From: Motacilla alba alba | Taxonomy: Eukaryota > Chordata > Aves > Passeriformes > Motacillidae | Direction: 5' to 3' | Length of the DNA stretch: 64,000 bases | Assembly: GCF_015832195.1 (NCBI RefSeq) | Contig: NC_052017.1 | Span: 10,988,790-11,052,789 of the forward strand | Notes under the pieces: generated by a model | Databases searched by the model: none | Told to the model about the DNA's origin: nothing | What the model saw: the letters and a program-made list of their open reading frames with translations, nothing else | Position numbers and translations under genes: made by a program | Shown: positions 1 through 10,029 of the stretch, in pieces | How the letters are laid out: every line of letters starts with the position of its first letter | Position numbering within the stretch: the stretch's first letter is position 1

Positions 1-1182
1 AATCTCCATAAATTATGTAAATCTAGAATCTAGCTCTATGAAAGACCAAGCCTTATATCTAAAAAACCTAGATTTTATGGAATTTAATATGAAAATAGCA
101 TTTTAAAGATGCCTCTTATTTGATGTTTACCATCTAATCATTATTATGAGTGGAAATCAACAGAATCCACAAAAAATTCTAGCCAAATATTGCACATAGC
201 GAGAGATTATAATCCCAGCCTCTTTTAGATGCATTTTTAAATCTCCTTTTCCTGTAATCTCTATTTCTAGCAATTGAAATTATATTTTCTTAATATTTTT
301 TTCTCCCTGATCCTGGATTTTGAAAATTTTTCTATGGTTTCTGATTAAGTGTTCTTCCTAAAGCCAGGCAAAATGTTTCAGTGGCTAAGCAGAACAGAGC
401 AGTTACCCCCTAGGCCTTCTGCTCCTGAGGGTGAGTTTCATCTTCCTTTGAGCCCCTTATGCCATTCATTTATAAATAGTCTGTTGTCAGTGGAAAGTCT
501 CAGACTTTGCTGCTTTAATGATGCTTCATTGACCACTCATTATTCGAGAAGTAAGAAAGATATCCCGGCCTCTGTCCTCTTGGGTGTTTCTGCACAGAGC
601 AATGGCAGAGCATCCACTTATGTGGCTACCAAGACCACTGGCTTTGCAGAGATCTCCTCTAGCTGGAGCCTAAAAACCAGCCTGACTTTTGCTGCAGCAA
701 CACCTACAATAAGCCTCTGACTCCTTTTACCAGGTCTGACCAATGCAGGATTTTACAGGGCTGTCCATCTTCTCTATATGACCCCTTCTTTAGGGGTGAG
801 AATTAGCATCCCATCAAGATGTTCAGCTGTGGCTGGGCTGGTGAACAAGGAGCAGCAGGACAAGACAATTCTAAACAATGCTCCAGGGGTGCTCCCATGC
901 CTTCTTTCCTCACATCTTGTGGAGCAGGGCTGTGGTCAGCTGGGGTGAGGTTCTTTTCCTCAGGGACCACATCTCCAAGCTCCCTGACACTCACCTTTAC
1001 CCACAGTCACCTATGCCTGCTCCAGGCTTGTACTGGAATAATCACCTGCTCCCAGGCTCAGCCTGCATCTGGAACTTTCGGATGCTTATCTGAAATGGCA
1101 TTTCCAGTTCTTCACCCAGCTTACTGTAGGAGGGTTCAGCGTGCTCTCGTGCACGGGCAGTGACACAGGGTGACACTGTGGG

Positions 1183-1209
1183 ACAGTGGCTGCCAACCAC
1201 AGCCACTGT
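1183..1209. repeat. Perfect 10-bp inverted repeat (hairpin)
   Basis: The arms acagtggctg (1183-1192) and cagccactgt (1200-1209) are exact reverse complements separated by 7 nt. The surrounding 60 bp is rich in further partial complements (a cgtgcacg palindrome at 1148-1155 and repeated cactgtg/cacag motifs), so a larger fold is possible. No known RNA family is recognised. Confidence 0.75.
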
Positions 1210-3104
1210 GCTAATTTGGGGGTGGAAACATCCAGAAAGCCTGATAAGAGACTGATTTTTGGAGGCATAAAAGTTTAATGCATGAAGTTTGTGTGTGTCT
1301 GTATATTTATGCAGAATGTGGTACTGCTTGCTCGGTTTGCAATATTTATAGTTTTGCTCCAAGAGCTGGTTTAAAATAGATTAAAATAAACACAGTGTGG
1401 GTCACCAGTTGACAGAAAGACACACACAGCTTCACTAGAGTTGTGTTAGTTTGCAGCAAAACCCTGGTTCAGGCATTGCAGAAACTAGAAAGTGAAAGTT
1501 TGCAAATAAATATCTCTAAAATGTATTTTGGATTCCCCAGCCCAGTGAGATAGGGAGAATGTGTAATTTTACTCAACAGTCATAACTATGGCTAACTGAA
1601 AAAAAAAAAAAAAGGATTTTTCAAAGTAAAATTCATTAAAATAATCTCATAATATTAGCTATTTTATAAGGAAATCTCAGTGACTCTAACTCTCCTACAA
1701 TTGGTAAATAGAAAAACAAGTTTTTAAAAATGATTCTTGATTATTCAAATAAATTCAAACACTTGTAATCTTAGCTTTTCTCGAAAACACTTTTGTGATA
1801 TTTTAAGGCAAAATCCACTTATCATCAAATAGCAAAGGAAAAAATTTCCTGAATCCTTTTGCTACTGCTGCTTTCCTGCATCCTTTTACTGCTAAGAACC
1901 TGCTAAGATGCACCTAATTTCCATCCTTGTTGGATGATCTATTAGGAATTATGGGCACACAGGCTTGCTGCAATTCTCTTTTCATACATGTTAAAGGCAG
2001 GTGTGTGTGTGTCTTGATTCTGACTTTTGGAGGTTTTTCATCTCATAAAATATTGTGGCCATTATGAATTTTTTTCTCAATTCAAGACAACATTTTACTA
2101 AATCAAAAAGAATAAAACTACAGGCTTTATTTTTGAAGCTATCTCTAATGGTGAAAAGCATTTTAGATTTCATAGTTAGTGTTAAGGAAATATCAGTCAC
2201 CATAAAGAAAAGAGAACTTTAGAATCAGTTCCTATGAATGTGAAAGATGTGAAGGATCTCAAAGGGGCTTCTTGTAAACAGTAATGCAAAATGTAAAAAA
2301 TACAAGGACATGGGCAAAATCAACAATTACAGGTATCTATTGCTCTGAATAATTGCATTCATACAAATATTTAGAGGTAATAAGAACAGCAACCTCCTTT
2401 TGAGAACTAAAACCATCTTTTCTCAGAAAATGCCAGGGTGACAAAATATTAAAGCCATCATTAAAATATAAAAATAATTTGTGTGTTAACTGATGCTGCC
2501 TCAGTGGGACACAATACCTACTCGGTAAGAATTTGTCCCTTTCTTTGGATTGCCAATACTTGGCAGCATGTCACAACACCATACCCCACGCCAGGACAAA
2601 AAACATATTTCACATGGCAGAACATGAATAAAGACAATATTGAAGGCAGAGGTTGATGGATTTTGGAAATATCCCCCACCTGCCTGCAAGAAACACATCA
2701 TCAGGGTGGTGCAATTAGTACCCTCACCCACTAAAGGCTATTTCATCATAAGATCAGAATCATTACACTTTTCTTAATTTTAATTTTTTTAGGAAATAGT
2801 TTCCTGTCTGAAGATGGATTTTTCGATAGGCAGAATTGGAACATTGAATGGCATCCTGACAAGGTTTACTACTTTAGCTTAAATTAAACATAGACACAAA
2901 ATGTCAGAATAGCCTCTTCACCAGCTCTGTTGAGACAAAGGGACACCTCTCCCCAGACTCTCACAGCATTTGAGGAAATACCTGAGAAGCTGCAGCTGAA
3001 TAAGGATTCAGGTGGCTGTTTAAGGGCAGCAACTGGACCATTTCAGCTGAGCATTTTAACAAAAGCCACCAGCAAACAGGATGAAAACTTCTCAAATTTA
3101 TTAT

Positions 3105-3156
3105 GGGATATGTAATAAATGTGTTATATTGGGATATGTAATAAATGAGTTATATT
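3105..3156 (+). repeat. Tandem duplication, 26-bp unit, two copies
   Basis: Two adjacent 26-bp units, 3105-3130 and 3131-3156, both begin gggatatgtaataaatg and differ at one position (tg versus ag before ttatatt). This is a recent local slippage or duplication product in AT-rich DNA. Confidence 0.9.
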
Positions 3157-4804
3157 TGATGTCTTAAGGAGATCAGAGATGATAACGAGGTATGTCCTAC
3201 TGATATCATCCCTGCTCTCATGGCTGTGCTAAACTCAACTTTGTTGATGTAAAAAAAAACAGAGGATTTTGGAAGCTGTTAAGAATTTCCTGAATTTAAA
3301 ATATTTTTTTGGTTTTGATATATCTTGACAGGATCTACATACAATTATGCTTTTTCATTCCATATAAATGTATAGATTTCAGAAAGGTAATTTTTTTTGC
3401 CTCCAATTGGAGTGCAAGTTAAAGTGATCACATTAGTTTACAAATTTCTGCAACACTATACAAGAAAAATTGCTTAGTTAATTTCCAAATAGCATGAAAA
3501 CTGATTTTTATTTATATTTGCAATGAAATAGAGAAAGTGTACCTCTTGGGTATTTGCTATCATTTCTGATTCTAGTCTGCAAAAAATGCTAATTAAAGCA
3601 GTGGGTCATATCTTTCAGTGTGAGAGATCTGAGTTTTCTTTTTCTTGGAAACAATAACACCTTGTTGACTGTTACTGAAGTACAAATCCCTCAGTTCCAG
3701 GAAAGGGCAAGGCAACCACATACTGACAGGATTTTCACTTGTTCAGTATTATGTGGAAGGCCTAAGGAAAATGAGCATCCCAGGGAACAAAGCCATTGTG
3801 CTGTGATGGAACTGAGACAAGTGCTTACAGCTCCTCCTATAAGAACTGGGCTTTACATAAATGCACAGTGAGTTTCTAAATTGATTTACACTACTGAAAA
3901 TGTACTCATAAGGGAGGTGTATTTGCACAAGTGACATTATAAACACGGTGGGTGATATTCTAGGAGCTGCAGGATATCCATAAATATCAGTAGCATTGGC
4001 TTAAAGCCATTTATGTTTAGTTTTCTCCAGAAGGAGAGGAAAAATCTTCCAGTCTATGAAAAATAAAAAAAAAAAAAAATTCCGCTTACAGCAAGCAAAA
4101 AGCAACACCAAAAACTCCAAAACCCCCCTGCTCAAGGGGAAAAAATAAAAACCCAAAACCAGAAAAACACCTTTTCCAAACTTTAAAGTAGTAGAGTAAT
4201 AAACAGTTGTTGTTGTGCCATTTCTTAAGCTGACAGAACTCTTGACTGTGATCTCAAGGACAGTGGCTTGGCTTGCAGATGGCCAGGGTGGTGGGCTTTG
4301 ATTCCTTTCCAATTCATCACCCTCCCCTGAACACAGCCACAGACATCAGGAGATCAGTCCTGCAGCCAAGGTACATAGCTCTGCTCAGAAAACTCTTGCC
4401 TAGCAGGTCAGATAGCTCTGCCAACCCTCAGGAGCCCCATTTCCCTCCAAGACATCAGCTGCTAAGTACTTTCATTATTTGTCGGGAACATTTTCCTCTT
4501 AAAACTAGTGGTGCTGGCTTCCTGGCAGAGTTTGAGGCTATGAGCTTTTAATTCCCCTTCAAGCTATTCTTCCTTATGAGGCAAGGAAAGCTCTGGATCT
4601 CATCAAACCACAGACTATGGTTGTAGATTTTGGAAATAATTGTAAAGCAAACATAAAACACACTTCTGTAAGTTCAGTTTTGCATATGGCAGCAAACATG
4701 GTTTATGTCATGAAGGGAACCTCTAAATCTTGCACTGACCAATGAAATAGTAGAGGTGGTGCTTCAAACTTTGATATAGCTGTGACCACTGTGCACTCAG
4801 AGTC

Positions 4805-5320
4805 TGTCGGAACCCAGGACTCTCCTCTGGGTGTCCTGGATGGCCAGAGCCGCTGGCAGGGGGCTCTGAGACCCTGGCATGCAGCCAAAGACACACGTAG
4901 GGTTTTGATCTTAGCCCATGGAGCAAATTACCAACTCTGTATGAAGAATTACAAGCCACACACACGAGTTTAGATAGCATAGTAGAAGTAGTCACGAAGT
5001 GAAGGGTAGGATTTTTGAGTGCTGTACAGGGGGGTTTTAAGCCTTGAATGCAGGGGTCCAAGTTTTGTACATGGGGGTCAGGGATTCTAAGATGGAGGGA
5101 TTTGGGTGTGCCCTGTCCTCTTTCTTTCTCCTTCCTAGCCTCCATGTCTTTGGTGATGTTGGCACTCACAGATTGGTTTAGAGTAGAAAGTCACCATTCA
5201 ATACAGATAGTAGGTATTGGGGAGAAGGTATAAACATGTAGTACGTAATGTATGATATAAAAGATGGCACCAGCCCCCTGGGAGGGCAGTGTGCCTTTGT
5301 CTGACCTGCTGAATGGGCCA
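4805..5320 (+). mobile_element. ERV LTR fragment, copy 1 (3' end missing)
   Basis: The segment starts tgtcggaacccagg and aligns throughout with the reverse complement of the LTR at 9382-10023. Shared blocks include 'ctctgagaccctggcatgca', 'cttagcccatggagcaaatta', 'gtacatgggggtc', 'ggtgatgttggcac' and a promoter block with the TATA box 'gatataaaagat'. Similarity stops just after 'ctgacctgctgaa', so the part that carries the poly(A) signal in copy 2 is absent or replaced. Upstream flanks of the two copies do not match, which places the 5' edge near 4805. No internal retroviral gene adjoins it. The family appears to be a bird ERV; its class cannot be fixed from the sequence alone. The 148-codon minus-strand ORF at 4723-5169 is antisense to this LTR and is not a gene. 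Confidence 0.85.
5255..5266 (+). promoter_or_regulatory. TATA box of LTR copy 1
   Basis: A tataaaa core followed by gatggcaccagcc matches the promoter block of the sister LTR at 9593-9599. Any promoter activity is inferred from LTR structure, and the copy is diverged. Confidence 0.6.
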
Positions 5321-5659
5321 CAGCACTTTGAGAGAAGGTTACTGCTGAAGCATTTTCCTCTACCCCAAAGAAGGTTTTTCCTTCTTTTTATTTGTAGTAT
5401 ATATCTTAGAAAGTTGAGAGTGGAATTTTATTTCTTTTTTGTCTTATTTGTATGTGAATCTGCTAGATTGTCATGAGACCTGGGCCATAACAACTCTTCC
5501 ATTCTTCCTTGGAAGAGAAAAAATAAGCAGAATAGGGACAAAAATTAAGGAAAATTTATTTTGAAGAAAAATCGGAATTTAGAATGTTTAAATAAAGGGA
5601 AGAAAGATTGTGCTTGGAGGTTAGCAACCATCAGAGTGCCCTTTATTTATTAGGCAAAT

Positions 5660-5778
5660 AAGACATAAGTTTATTTTTTCCTACTCTTAAGTAATTCTTT
5701 TTTGTGAAGTTAATGGGTATCTGAATATCAGCATGATCTTGTTTTGAATGGTACTGTTGTTCTTTCTCTTTCTATAGA
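5660..5778 (+). repeat. Direct duplication, copy A
   Basis: Its core, 5704-5776 (tgaagttaatgggtatctga and onward), matches 7099-7165 over about 70 bp at roughly 80 percent identity by eye. Weaker similarity extends about 40 bp upstream. It ends in a pyrimidine tract followed by AG (ctttctctttctatag), which looks like a splice acceptor. No exon is recognised downstream. Confidence 0.7.
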
Positions 5779-6576
5779 CAATTTAATTGATTTCAAGAAC
5801 ACCTCTGCAATCAGTCTAATTACAAGATGAAGCACTACATGATGTAAAAATCTAGAATCCACTCTATAATTTCCCTAAGAATTTAGTATTCTGAAGTGTT
5901 ATGCCTTCAGATATCTTCCACATCATGTGCTAATTCAGAGCTGAGGTCATTCTGAAATCATCCTAAATATATACAAAATCCAAGGAGCTGTCAGTTCATT
6001 TCTGGTCCATTTTTTATGTTCTTACCCTAGTGGTACAGGAAAGATTGCAACATGATCTTAAAATGAGAAATGTAAATACATGGCATACTAGAATAAGGTG
6101 AGAAGCGTCTTTATAATTTACTGCTGCTCTTCAAAGATATTGCCTTCCTGGAATTTAAGGACTTGATTAGAAACTACACAGAAGTCAGGGAGACAAGAGA
6201 ATTATAGACTTTGATGATCTCTTTATCAGGTAATTTTATTTCATGTGCCATGGAAGTATTTACACTATATATGAAAGATCTTGAAATTAGTAGATTGTGT
6301 CACCCAGTTTTTATTTGAATCCCTTATAAGTATTCATAAAGAATTGATGTTAGAAGTTTTATGAATCCTTCTGATAGATTCAAAATTGTTTTCTATTCAT
6401 CTCAAATTTCTTTTCTTTTTTTTTTGAGGGAAGAATTCCTTAAACTTTTTCTTTTTCTAAATCTGCTGCATCAAGTCTATTGTTTGGACTCAGTTTCATT
6501 TGTCTCACCCTACACTGCATTTTCTATAAGGCAAAACCACGGTTTTCTTTAGCTGATTTTTGTTAGAAATTTAATT

Positions 6577-6966
6577 ATGAAATTCCAAGTCTGCATCCTG
6601 CACTCCTGTCTCAGGCTGTTCAACAGCAAAACTAAAGACCCTGTTGAAATAGAAAGACAAGTCTACAAAAAGGCCATTTCCTCAGTGTTTGGAAAATGTT
6701 TTACACGAGTTCAGGATGTGAAGTACTGCAAATACTTTTTGTGTGGCGGACCAGGAGTCGTGGGGAAGAATGGGTGGGAACATAGACAGCAACTGTGGGA
6801 ATGGTTCTCATCTCTCAGCTACATGGAAAAGCAAATTCATCCTGGTCTCTATGAGCATGGCAGGCCTGCATTTTTGTGGGTGGTTGAAAGACTTATGGAT
6901 TTTTCCAAGGAAGGCATCCTCAGCTCTGAGGCCCTGAAGGCACTTTTTGCTCTAGAAGTTCAATAG
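6577..6966 (+). other. Unrecognised ORF, 129 codons, probably not a gene
   Basis: This open frame has an ATG start and a TAG stop and lies between the two copies of the local duplication. It is moderately GC-richer than its flanks. The translation is mixed in composition with no signal peptide, membrane segment, repeat or motif I can name. A shorter ORF overlaps it in another frame (6743-6937). Length is within chance for 64 kb of sequence. It could be an old retrocopy or exon remnant, but nothing shows that. Confidence 0.15.
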
Positions 6967-7044
6967 CTGTCAGAGACACTGAGTCCCATCACCCACATTG
7001 CATTACCCTTAGGAATTAAGACAGTTCTGCTTCCAAAGAAATCA

Positions 7045-7166
7045 AGAGACAAATGTAATTAACCATTTTTGGTTTTTTGCTGTTAAGTCTTTCTCTCCTG
7101 AAGTTAAGGGGTATCTAAATATCAGCGTGAGCTTTTATCAGGTTGTATTGTTCTTTTTTTTTCAGG
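7045..7166 (+). repeat. Direct duplication, copy B
   Basis: Partner of 5660-5778 in the same orientation, 1.39 kb away. The shared core reads tgaagttaaggggtatctaa and onward. It also ends in a pyrimidine tract plus AG (ttctttttttttcag). It may be a segmental duplication or two copies of an unnamed old repeat. Confidence 0.7.
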
Positions 7167-9377
7167 ACCCACATTAATGACAGCTAAAAATCTAAGAGTT
7201 GAACAAGGAAAATGTAAGCAATATATTAATTAGAGGAAATAAAACCCCTCATTCCTATTGTATGAAACACAATAAAGTAGAAAAATAGGAATACAATAGG
7301 TATTTTGATCTTGAAAATGAGGAGAAGACAAAAGAAAGAAATAGCCTGACTGATTAGGAAAAAAAATAGACATTTAAAAGAAACTTAAAGCAGAATGAAC
7401 AAATATGTGAGGCAGACCACAGTTTTCAAAAGCAGCTTGCAGAAACTAAGATTGTGTTACTAACCTCCTATGTGCTGGGACAAAGCTCGAGTCAGTGAAA
7501 GAGAGGTTTATTCCATTACTAATAATCACACAGGAAACAACTGTTACAGATGAAAAGAGGGTAGATAAAAAGCCAAGGATGACTAAAAGTGAGTTCTGGA
7601 GAATTGCTACTTGAGGTCATCCATGCAAAAAGTAAAAATCTGAATATATGGAAAGTAAAAAATGGAATATATTAATTCCTACTGATTACATTTTTTTACT
7701 GCCCAAAATTATAAGCCTAATTACTCTCATATGCTTCTCCTCATATGAGCCATGCTTCAGAGATATACAACATGACCCCATTAAGGCATAAACATGCATC
7801 TACAATTGTAGCTTTTGTTTATGTCTTACAGTGAGGGACTGTGAAGTAAAAGTGGTGTCAAAAACTGTTTTGAATAATTTAGAAAGAATTAGGCTGCTAC
7901 AATAAGGTTGCTAGTTGTAGACCTATTAATTCCTGAATGAACACCCTTTGCCAAATTTTCTGATATAACATATAGGGAGAAAAAAGAGCTCTGGAAAGAA
8001 TTATGCAAAGGGATGATATTCATTCACATTCGGAAACTAGTAGTGAGAATAGTAAATACTATTATAAGAAAATGCCACCTTTCACACCTCAGCATGCAAA
8101 CCATTTTAAGCATAACACTCATTTGTAAACTCAGGGAATCAAGGCTAGAACCATGAGATTATTTTCCTAAGTAATAATTGTGGCTATGAATGTGTTTGAA
8201 AAAATTATGAAACTTTATAATGCTACAAATATTAAATAGGGCAATCCAAATGCTCATTTTCACTCTAAAATGTTATACTCTGCATAGAGTGTCATTGTTA
8301 ATGGAAAGACTTGGTTAATCAAAGTCTTTCCTTACACAGAGTACAAGAGATGCAGTGAAGTGATTTAACCTTCAGAGCATCAGCTCCTGTAATTGAACCA
8401 TGCATTTTTATTCACTGGCAAACAAGGCAGACTATTGGTGCTTTATTGAAAATGACAGAATAAAGAGGACAAAGTTTTAAGTTCAAAAAGAAAGAGTATC
8501 ATATTTTAGCATAGGCTTATGGAACTATCCGGCAGCTATTTAATATACCTGTAAGAACATGAATGCAAACAATGCTTTTCCAAGTGCAGAGAAGTAAAAT
8601 ATAGTTATCATCATCAAAACAAAAATAATCAGGTGCAGAACGACATCCTTTTATTGATCAATCATCAGGACATTCAGTGTATCAGGGCACTGTAAATAAA
8701 GTCTGTCACAATGGAAAACATATGTTCTATACTAATAACACCTGAAGAAAAGCAGCTTATTTTCTTTTGGTTGCAGTGCATGCTAGAAGAAAACATTCTT
8801 CACAGGCAAGAATTAACTCTAATTGAATAAAAAACAATGTGCAATTAGTTGTGGATGTACCAATGGGGACAACTCATTGCAGAAAGAGTATGAAAGGTAG
8901 AGGAGATCAAGAAGAGAGCACAGGAATAATCAAGAATCTGAAAACAAAACAAAACAAAGAACAAAAAAAAAAAAAAGAAAAAAACATTGTAAATCTCAAA
9001 CAAAACAAAGGAAGCATGAAATATTTTAAAAATAAGATAAGCAAAGAAAAATAACTATATGAGAACTTAGGAACTTAGTGAGGAGTTACTTGCTGTTACT
9101 TCTGTTATTTAAAACTGGCTACTGAGATGCTTTAAATCCTACAGATCATGAAACCTGGCTCTCACACGATCAATAATGCTGGGTTGTTTTTTTTTTTTTT
9201 TAATTTGACTGTTTTCTAAAGGCACTGTCAAATTCATCATTTAAATCTGTCCACTGAGTGGATGAAGTCACTTCCCTTAATTAAATACATGGGCTAGGGG
9301 TTAGTCCTTGGTTCCACACCTCAGGCAGGCTGCAGATGCTGTACTGAGAGGTGCTTGCATGGCCCTCAGTGGCCAGT

Positions 9378-9419
9378 CACTTCTGGGAGTTGGCGCTATC
9401 AGGGCGACCCCCAGAAGTG
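9378..9419. repeat. Inverted repeat at the 3' end of LTR copy 2
   Basis: Arms cacttctggg (9378-9387) and cccagaagtg (9410-9419) are exact 10-bp reverse complements with a 22-nt spacer, and partial pairing continues inward (gttg with cgac, one G-T pair). The left arm runs over the LTR edge into the target-site duplication. Confidence 0.7.
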
Positions 9420-9492
9420 TTAGAAAGTCCTTTTTTCCAACCCAGCTGTCGAAGAAGGAGTCAGAAGTCTTTGGCTGTTGTTCTCAAGGTTG

Positions 9493-9498
9493 TTTATT
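9493..9498 (-). promoter_or_regulatory. Poly(A) signal AATAAA of LTR copy 2
   Basis: Plus-strand tttatt, AATAAA on the LTR sense strand, lies about 100 bp downstream of the LTR TATA box, as expected for the R region. Confidence 0.7.
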
Positions 9499-9592
9499 AA
9501 CTGTTATCTAAAACATTTTCTGTCTGGCCTGCCGAGATCTGTTCAGCAGGTCAGCCAAAGGCACACTGCCTGCCCCCGAGGCTGGTGCTATC

Positions 9593-9599
9593 TTTTATA
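9593..9599 (-). promoter_or_regulatory. TATA box of LTR copy 2
   Basis: Plus-strand ttttata gives TATAAAA on the sense strand, followed by gatagcaccagcc, the block shared with copy 1. Confidence 0.7.
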
Positions 9600-9777
9600 T
9601 TAAAAACTATGTGTACTATATTTAAAACTCTGTTACAATACCTATTACCTATATTAGACAATCAGCTTCTATTCTAAACCAATCTAAAAGTGCCAACATC
9701 ACCCAAATCATGGGGGCTAGGAAGAAGAAGGAAGAAGGAAAAGGCACACCCTGATTGCTCCATCTTGGAGCCTCCGA

Positions 9778-9813
9778 CCCCCATGTACAAAGTCTCAAAC
9801 CCCCATGTACAAA
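9778..9813 (-). repeat. Two 14-mer direct repeats in the U3 of LTR copy 2
   Basis: cccccatgtacaaa occurs at 9778-9791 and 9800-9813, 22 bp apart. Copy 1 keeps related tgtacaggggg and tgtacatgggggtc motifs at similar spacing. Repeated U3 motifs are often transcription-factor sites in retroviral enhancers. That function is an inference here. Confidence 0.7.
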
Positions 9814-10029
9814 ATCCTAAAATTTTTCCCTTCACCCTGTGATCACTATTATTGTGCTAGCTAAACTTTTGTGACTTGTAATTCTTCATACAGATTTGTT
9901 AATTTGCTCCATGGGCTAAGATCGAAATCCCACGTGTCTCTGGCTGCATGCCAGGGTCTCAGAGCCCTGTGCCAGGGGCTTGGGCCATCCAGTGCATCCA
10001 GAGGGGTGTCCTGGGTTCTGACAGTCACT

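Larger units (their letters stand above)
1..4804. other. Unique AT-rich DNA, no gene recognised
   Basis: No supportable gene. The part from about 350 to 1210 is richer in G and C than its surroundings and carries overlapping ORFs on both strands, the longest 123 codons at 349-720. I recognise no protein family, and frames are open on both strands, as expected for GC-richer noncoding DNA. Short A15 runs lie at 1599-1613 and 4065-4079. The rest is AT-rich sequence with no repeat family I can name. A hairpin at 1183-1209 and a tandem duplication at 3105-3156 are listed separately. Confidence 0.6.
5321..9373. other. AT-rich DNA between two inverted LTR copies
   Basis: No gene is supported. It contains a direct duplication (5660-5778 and 7045-7166, listed separately), an unrecognised 129-codon ORF (6577-6966), an A-rich run with AAAAC units at about 8941-8988, and a T15 run at 9187-9201. 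The lysine-rich ORF at 8839-9054 is only a translation of the A-rich run. The rest shows no repeat family I can name. Confidence 0.55.
9382..10023 (-). mobile_element. ERV solo LTR, copy 2 (about 642 bp)
   Basis: Read on the minus strand it starts TGTCAGAACCCAGG at 10023. It has a TATA box (TATAAAA, 9593-9599 in plus coordinates) and a poly(A) signal (AATAAA, 9493-9498) about 100 bp downstream, the usual U3-R order. The flanks carry gtcact at 9376-9381 and again at 10024-10029, a 6-bp target-site duplication (8 bp, cagtcact, if two adjoining matches are counted). A 6-bp duplication is typical of class II (ERVK-like) elements in general, so that class is an inference. The inner 3' end reads CCCAGA rather than the canonical CA, so this edge is less certain than the 5' edge. 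No gag, pol or env remnant is visible beside it. Similar to 4805-5320 over the U3 part. Confidence 0.88.

Noticed and set aside
349..720. 123-codon plus-strand ORF
   Set aside because: Serine- and leucine-rich translation without motif. The GC-richer block it sits in is open in several frames.
4723..5169. 148-codon minus-strand ORF, the longest in the window
   Set aside because: It runs antisense through LTR copy 1 and its unique flank, shows no domain, and its frame is not kept in copy 2.
8839..9054. Lysine-rich ORF
   Set aside because: Created by an A-rich low-complexity run.
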